Source: an uncultured Oxalobacter sp.
GTDB taxonomy: Bacteria; Pseudomonadota; Gammaproteobacteria; Burkholderiales; Burkholderiaceae_D
DNA length: 15,509 nucleotides
Reading direction: 5' to 3'
Assembly (NCBI GenBank): GCA_905202055.1
Contig: CAJKQK010000047.1
Location: 1-15,509, forward strand
Part shown: piece by piece, positions 12,970 through 15,509 of the stretch
Numbering within the stretch: position 1 is the stretch's first letter
How the letters are laid out: each line of letters starts with the position of its first letter
Position numbers and translations under genes: made by a program
The notes under the pieces: model-generated
What the model was told of the DNA's origin: nothing
The model's database searches: none
Seen by the model: the letters and a program-made list of their open reading frames with translations, nothing else

Positions 12970-14676
12970 TTATTCGTCCTCTTGTTCCGATTTTTGTGAT
13001 TTAAATCTATTAACAGCCATATCCTTGCTGACATCCCGAACCTTATGCACAGCGACACTGGAAACCATCGATGCCACATAGTCCATCGCTTCCTTTGGTC
13101 CCTTGAATTTGATCGCCTCTCTCATAGGCCAGAGCATCCCGCTCAGCAGGCCAAGCGGCACAGCGTACATCACCGATTTTCCGACATGGCTTTCCCCCGT
13201 TTCCTTGCGAAAATCGGCATGTAGCTGCGCGGTCATGACCGCGCTTGAAATACCTGTCAGCCGGGCAATCGACTCCAGTTTTCCCAGAAAGAAATACGCC
13301 GGTACCCTGACCAGCTGGTTCCCCAGTTCCTGATACATATATTGGGTCACGTTTTGCATGGTCTTTTCAGGATCGCCTTCCACATAGATTTCTTTCAGTT
13401 CAAGCGGTTTCCTTTTTTGTGCTTCAAGCTGGCAGTCATCGAGCAATTTCTGTGTTTTCTGAAGAGATGTCGGATCGCCCCCGACAAGGTCGTACAAGGT
13501 TTTCCCGACGACAACCGAACCTGAAAGGAACAGGATTTGCGCATCGCTGGCGCCTTTCTTAACCCCGTCAGTGACGATTTCGAGAGGCTTGTTCCGGCTT
13601 TCTTCCGTATTCCAGTTGCTCCAGTAACTCATGTTCGGGTGCCCAACCACCTCCCGCCCCCTTCCGGTGACGGCACTGTTCATCCCCATGTTTTCAGAGA
13701 CGCTCCCTATGGCATTGCCATAGCTCTCGTCAGAGTGTCCGACGATACGGTTTTTATCTTCCCCCTGAATTTTGCTGTCACTGCCCATCGCCTTGTTGAC
13801 GTATCCGGTGACCGCTTTCCCGGCCTGTCTTTCCGCTTCGGCATAGCTCGAATCCGGATGCCCTGCCGGATTGTTTTTCCACGACTCGTTGCCTTCCATC
13901 GGGGCAATAGCGTTGTCGTTCAGGTAGTCGTATGCACGGCCCATGCTCTGATCTTGTGGAATATTCACACTCATGATCTGTGTAAGCAAATTGTTATTCG
14001 CCTTCACGACTTTTACCGGTTCATCCGCATATTGAATCGCGTTCTGTATTGACGGCATCCCATCGCGTTCAGGACGGTATTCAAGAGTGCGATAAGCGTT
14101 TGACGGATTGTCTTTATCATCCAGCCGGAGTTCAAGTGTTTGCGCTTTGGGTTGGGGAAGCCATTCCTGGAATTGCCGTTTGGCCTGTTCGACTTCTTCC
14201 CTGATTTCCGGATGCCGGTTCATGTTCAGCTGCAGCATGACGTCCCTGACCCCATCGGAATATCCCCTGACATCTTTTTTCCACCCCTCGACATACTCTT
14301 GGCGTCGATCCGGTGAGAGTCGTTGACCCAGATAATCGTTCGGATGACGATTATCGTTATCGTATTTGTGTAGCAGGATGTCGGTTCGTTTCTCATCCGG
14401 TACGCCATCAAGCGGATCGTCGGGGTCGGGTTTCGAAACGAATGCCGGTTGATTGTTGTCGATGACAACAGGTAGGGGCGGAGCTTGCTGAAGCGACTTG
14501 TGAAATTCGGCTTGAACGGCCTGTTGTTCCCTCAATATTCTGGCCTGTTCCCGTTCCTGTTCGCGCCGCCGTTTCCCGGCTTCCCGCTCCAGTGTACGGT
14601 TTTGTTCTTCCGGGTTGTAACTTCCCGAATACATTTCTCCTATGGAGCTGAAGTAGTCGTCGTCTTCTACGCTCAT
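12970..14676 (-). CDS. Unrecognised 568-residue cassette protein, copy 2
   Basis: Paralogue of the protein at 961-2667 and exactly the same length. It has no signal peptide. Residues 1-60 are acidic and then Arg/Glu-rich (MSVEDDDYFSS, then REAGKRRREQEREQ), probably coiled coil. DGMPSIQNAIQYADEP at 205-220 is shared with copy 1. The centre has three G-H-(P/S)-x-x-SY motifs at 272, 313 and 345, so a 41-residue then a 32-residue period, with GYVNKAMG and QGEDKNR between. A conserved C-terminal region at about 437-514 (EKTMQNVTQY, LGNQLV, SHVGKSVMYAVPLGLLSGM) includes a hydrophobic stretch that could touch a membrane. The ATG at 14676 is fixed by AGGAG 6 nt upstream. The Sel1-repeat gene follows. 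Function unknown. The divergence lies in the middle, unlike typical polymorphic toxins that vary at the C-terminus. Confidence 0.88.
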   Translation of the reverse strand: MSVEDDDYFSSIGEMYSGSYNPEEQNRTLEREAGKRRREQEREQARILREQQAVQAEFHKSLQQAPPLPVVIDNNQPAFVSKPDPDDPLDGVPDEKRTDILLHKYDNDNRHPNDYLGQRLSPDRRQEYVEGWKKDVRGYSDGVRDVMLQLNMNRHPEIREEVEQAKRQFQEWLPQPKAQTLELRLDDKDNPSNAYRTLEYRPERDGMPSIQNAIQYADEPVKVVKANNNLLTQIMSVNIPQDQSMGRAYDYLNDNAIAPMEGNESWKNNPAGHPDSSYAEAERQAGKAVTGYVNKAMGSDSKIQGEDKNRIVGHSDESYGNAIGSVSENMGMNSAVTGRGREVVGHPNMSYWSNWNTEESRNKPLEIVTDGVKKGASDAQILFLSGSVVVGKTLYDLVGGDPTSLQKTQKLLDDCQLEAQKRKPLELKEIYVEGDPEKTMQNVTQYMYQELGNQLVRVPAYFFLGKLESIARLTGISSAVMTAQLHADFRKETGESHVGKSVMYAVPLGLLSGMLWPMREAIKFKGPKEAMDYVASMVSSVAVHKVRDVSKDMAVNRFKSQKSEQEDE

Positions 14677-14714
14677 GGTTTTCTCCTGTACATAAAAAAA
14701 GCTTTCCGGTTCAT
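14673..14714 (-). CDS. Candidate 13-residue leader ORF (uORF2), cassette 2
   Basis: ATG at 14714, TGA at 14675-14673 overlapping the main ATG. It would encode MNRKAFFMYRRKP, matching the cassette 1 frame in length, position and overlap. A second in-frame ATG (14693) has become ATA in cassette 1. There is no independent ribosome site. Confidence 0.3.
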   Translation of the reverse strand: MNRKAFFMYRRKP

Positions 14715-14735
14715 GAGGTGATGGCGGAAAGCTTT
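14694..14735 (-). terminator. Leader hairpin C, cassette 2
   Basis: Perfect 11-bp stem AAAGCTTTCCG/CGGAAAGCTTT (14698-14708 with 14725-14735), then seven T on the minus strand (14700-14694, partly within the stem). It ends 6 nt before the AGGAG of the main gene, so any mRNA with that ribosome site must begin upstream of or inside this hairpin. Confidence 0.7.
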
Positions 14736-14833
14736 AAAAATAAAAAAACCTCCATTCGGAGGCATGAAATAAAAAAGGCCTCTCCCGACCGGAGAAGCCC
14801 TGACACATCAAAAACGGGCGCAATACGCCCCAT
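14711..14833 (-). CDS. Candidate 40-residue leader ORF (uORF1), cassette 2
   Basis: ATG at 14833, about where the predicted promoter would start transcription, so it would be nearly leaderless. The frame stays open through all four hairpins and T-tracts and stops with TGA at 14713-14711, overlapping the uORF2 ATG. It begins MGRIAPVFDVSGLL and includes hydrophobic EVFLFLKLSA. It shares only PVF and an FF pair with the cassette 1 counterpart. A 40-codon open frame is not rare by chance; the shared overlap architecture is the argument for it. Confidence 0.3.
   Translation of the reverse strand: MGRIAPVFDVSGLLRSGEAFFISCLRMEVFLFLKLSAITS
14742..14762 (-). terminator. Leader hairpin C-prime, cassette 2 only
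   Basis: 5-bp stem CCTCC/GGAGG (14749-14753 with 14758-14762), 4-nt loop, seven T on the minus strand (14748-14742). It has no counterpart in cassette 1, so the number of hairpins differs between copies. Confidence 0.6.
14771..14799 (-). terminator. Leader hairpin B, cassette 2
   Basis: 9-bp stem with one G-U wobble on the RNA strand (14777-14785 with 14791-14799), 5-nt loop, six T on the minus strand (14776-14771). Corresponds to hairpin B of cassette 1. Confidence 0.7.
14810..14830 (-). terminator. Leader hairpin A, cassette 2
   Basis: 5-bp stem GGGCG/CGCCC (14816-14820 with 14826-14830), 5-nt loop, then G and five T on the minus strand (14814-14810). Same stem arms and same distance from the promoter as hairpin A of cassette 1. 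Confidence 0.55.
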
Positions 14834-14840
14834 CCCTTTC

Positions 14841-14869
14841 TTTTTACACGCTTTTTCCTTTTCTGTCAG
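14841..14869 (-). promoter_or_regulatory. Predicted sigma70-type promoter of cassette 2
   Basis: On the minus strand, -35 CTGACA (14864-14869), a 17-bp spacer, -10 TAAAAA (14841-14846). Transcription would begin near 14834. The -35 lies inside CATAGCTGAC, shared with cassette 1, where visible similarity between the two upstream regions ends. Confidence 0.5.
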
Positions 14870-14940
14870 CTATGCGCAACGTGTGATGGGGCATATTCCC
14901 CACTTCACTGCACCACAAGTGCCATTTGCGTGCAAAGCCA

Positions 14941-14952
14941 TCCGATATCGGA
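14941..14952. promoter_or_regulatory. 12-bp perfect palindrome upstream of the third Sel1-repeat gene
   Basis: TCCGATATCGGA is a perfect palindrome located over the -35 region of the extended -10 promoter at 14960-14968. This is a typical position for a repressor or activator site. No regulator can be assigned. Confidence 0.35.
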
Positions 14953-14959
14953 CACTTCC

Positions 14960-14968
14960 TGTTATGAT
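14960..14968 (+). promoter_or_regulatory. Extended -10 promoter of the third Sel1-repeat gene
   Basis: TG-T-TATGAT is a good extended -10 element, with no clear -35. Transcription would begin near 14975, about 40 nt before the ATG at 15014. Confidence 0.45.
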
Positions 14969-15013
14969 CCAGACAAGTTATTGACCTTTGACTCAAAGTA
15001 AAATCGTAAAATC

Positions 15014-15509
15014 ATGGCACTCCCTTCTTTCCTCTCATCCCCTTTCATCAAATGGTTTTCCCGTATGGCGCTCGTCTGTTTCATCCTGCCTGCGATGCCC
15101 CTGCCTGCCGAAGCGGAAGACCGGAGTCAGGGCGTGAAACTTTACTATAACCAGCAATACAAGAAGGCCGCGCCCCTGCTGATGAAAGAAGCCCGAAAAG
15201 GCAATGCCAGGGCGCAGGTCTGCCTCGGGATGATGTATCAGGAAGGCCTTGGCGTGAAACAGGACTACACGCTTGCCAGACGCTGGTATGAAAAATCGGC
15301 GGGAAAAAACCGGGCGGACGCACAAACCTTCCTCGGCATGCTCTACAGTCAGGGCCTTGGTGTCCCGAAAGATTTCGAAAAAGCCAAATTCTGGTTCGAC
15401 AAGGCTGCCGGACAGGGCTTTGCCCCTGCGCAAACGCTTGTCGGCCTGATGTACGCCAAAGGCGTCGGCACGCCAAAAAGCATGTCGCAGGTCGAAAAAT
15501 GGTTGAGGC
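15014..15509 (+). CDS. Secreted Sel1-repeat protein, partial (cut by window end)
   Basis: 165 codons are visible and the frame is open at the right edge. A signal peptide (hydrophobic core MALVCFILPAMPLPAEA) is cleaved near AEA-E. It may start at ATG 15014 or at ATG 15065, which gives a more compact signal peptide. Then comes the same TPR-like start as in the other two genes (QGVKLYYNQQYKKAA) and at least three Sel1 repeats (AQVCLGMMYQEGLGVKQD, LGMLYSQGLGVPKD, LVGLMYAKGVGTPK). Sampled sequence is about 60% GC, unlike the AT-rich SLR genes of the two cassettes, so it has a different history or has been resident longer. It is divergent from cassette 2. No strong Shine-Dalgarno is visible. Confidence 0.88.
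   Translation, partial: MALPSFLSSPFIKWFSRMALVCFILPAMPLPAEAEDRSQGVKLYYNQQYKKAAPLLMKEARKGNARAQVCLGMMYQEGLGVKQDYTLARRWYEKSAGKNRADAQTFLGMLYSQGLGVPKDFEKAKFWFDKAAGQGFAPAQTLVGLMYAKGVGTPKSMSQVEKWLR

Overview
The window looks like chromosomal DNA of a Gram-negative betaproteobacterium, most likely a member of the Burkholderiales and perhaps an Oxalobacter relative. The family-level placement is an inference. It rests on a trimeric porin of the Burkholderiales type with a terminal Phe, an LPS-heptose epimerase (hldD), YgiW/YdeI-type periplasmic proteins and moderately GC-rich housekeeping genes. Several accessory genes are visibly more AT-rich.

Layout from left to right: (1) 1-2821, minus strand: a cassette made of an unrecognised 568-residue protein followed by a secreted Sel1-repeat protein. 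(2) 2844-4037, minus: a YhhS-type MFS transporter. (3) 4502-5091, plus: a higB-higA toxin-antitoxin pair. (4) 5437-6504, minus: an intact porin, followed at 6832-7907 by a decayed second porin copy. (5) 8167-9177, minus: hldD. (6) 9560-11773, plus: two YgiW/YdeI-like periplasmic OB-fold proteins flanking an orphan 215-residue protein, plus a 44-codon secreted-peptide gene that resembles only the N-terminus of a YgiW-like protein. (7) 12011-14869, minus: a second, paralogous copy of cassette 1. (8) 15014-15509, plus: a third Sel1-repeat gene, divergent from cassette 2 and cut by the window end.

The most unusual element is the pair of cassette leaders. In both, a matching sigma70-like promoter (CTGACC or CTGACA, 17 bp, TATAAA or TAAAAA) is followed by three (copy 1) or four (copy 2) consecutive intrinsic-terminator-like hairpins, each with a T-tract on the coding strand, before an AGGAG ribosome-binding site. 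An open frame that starts near the predicted transcription start runs through the hairpins and ends in an ATGA overlap with a conserved 13-codon frame. That frame ends in an ATGA overlap with the main gene. In copy 2 no other minus-strand gene lies upstream within the window, so the hairpins look like a leader that gates its own gene rather than ordinary end-of-gene terminators. A leader in which translation controls readthrough of stacked terminators is the main candidate for something undescribed. It is inferred from sequence alone.

The cassette protein pairs have no function I recognise. The 568-residue proteins lack a signal peptide, have a conserved charged coiled-coil N-terminus, a variable middle with about 41-residue repeats and a conserved C-terminus. 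Their Sel1 partners are predicted to be exported.
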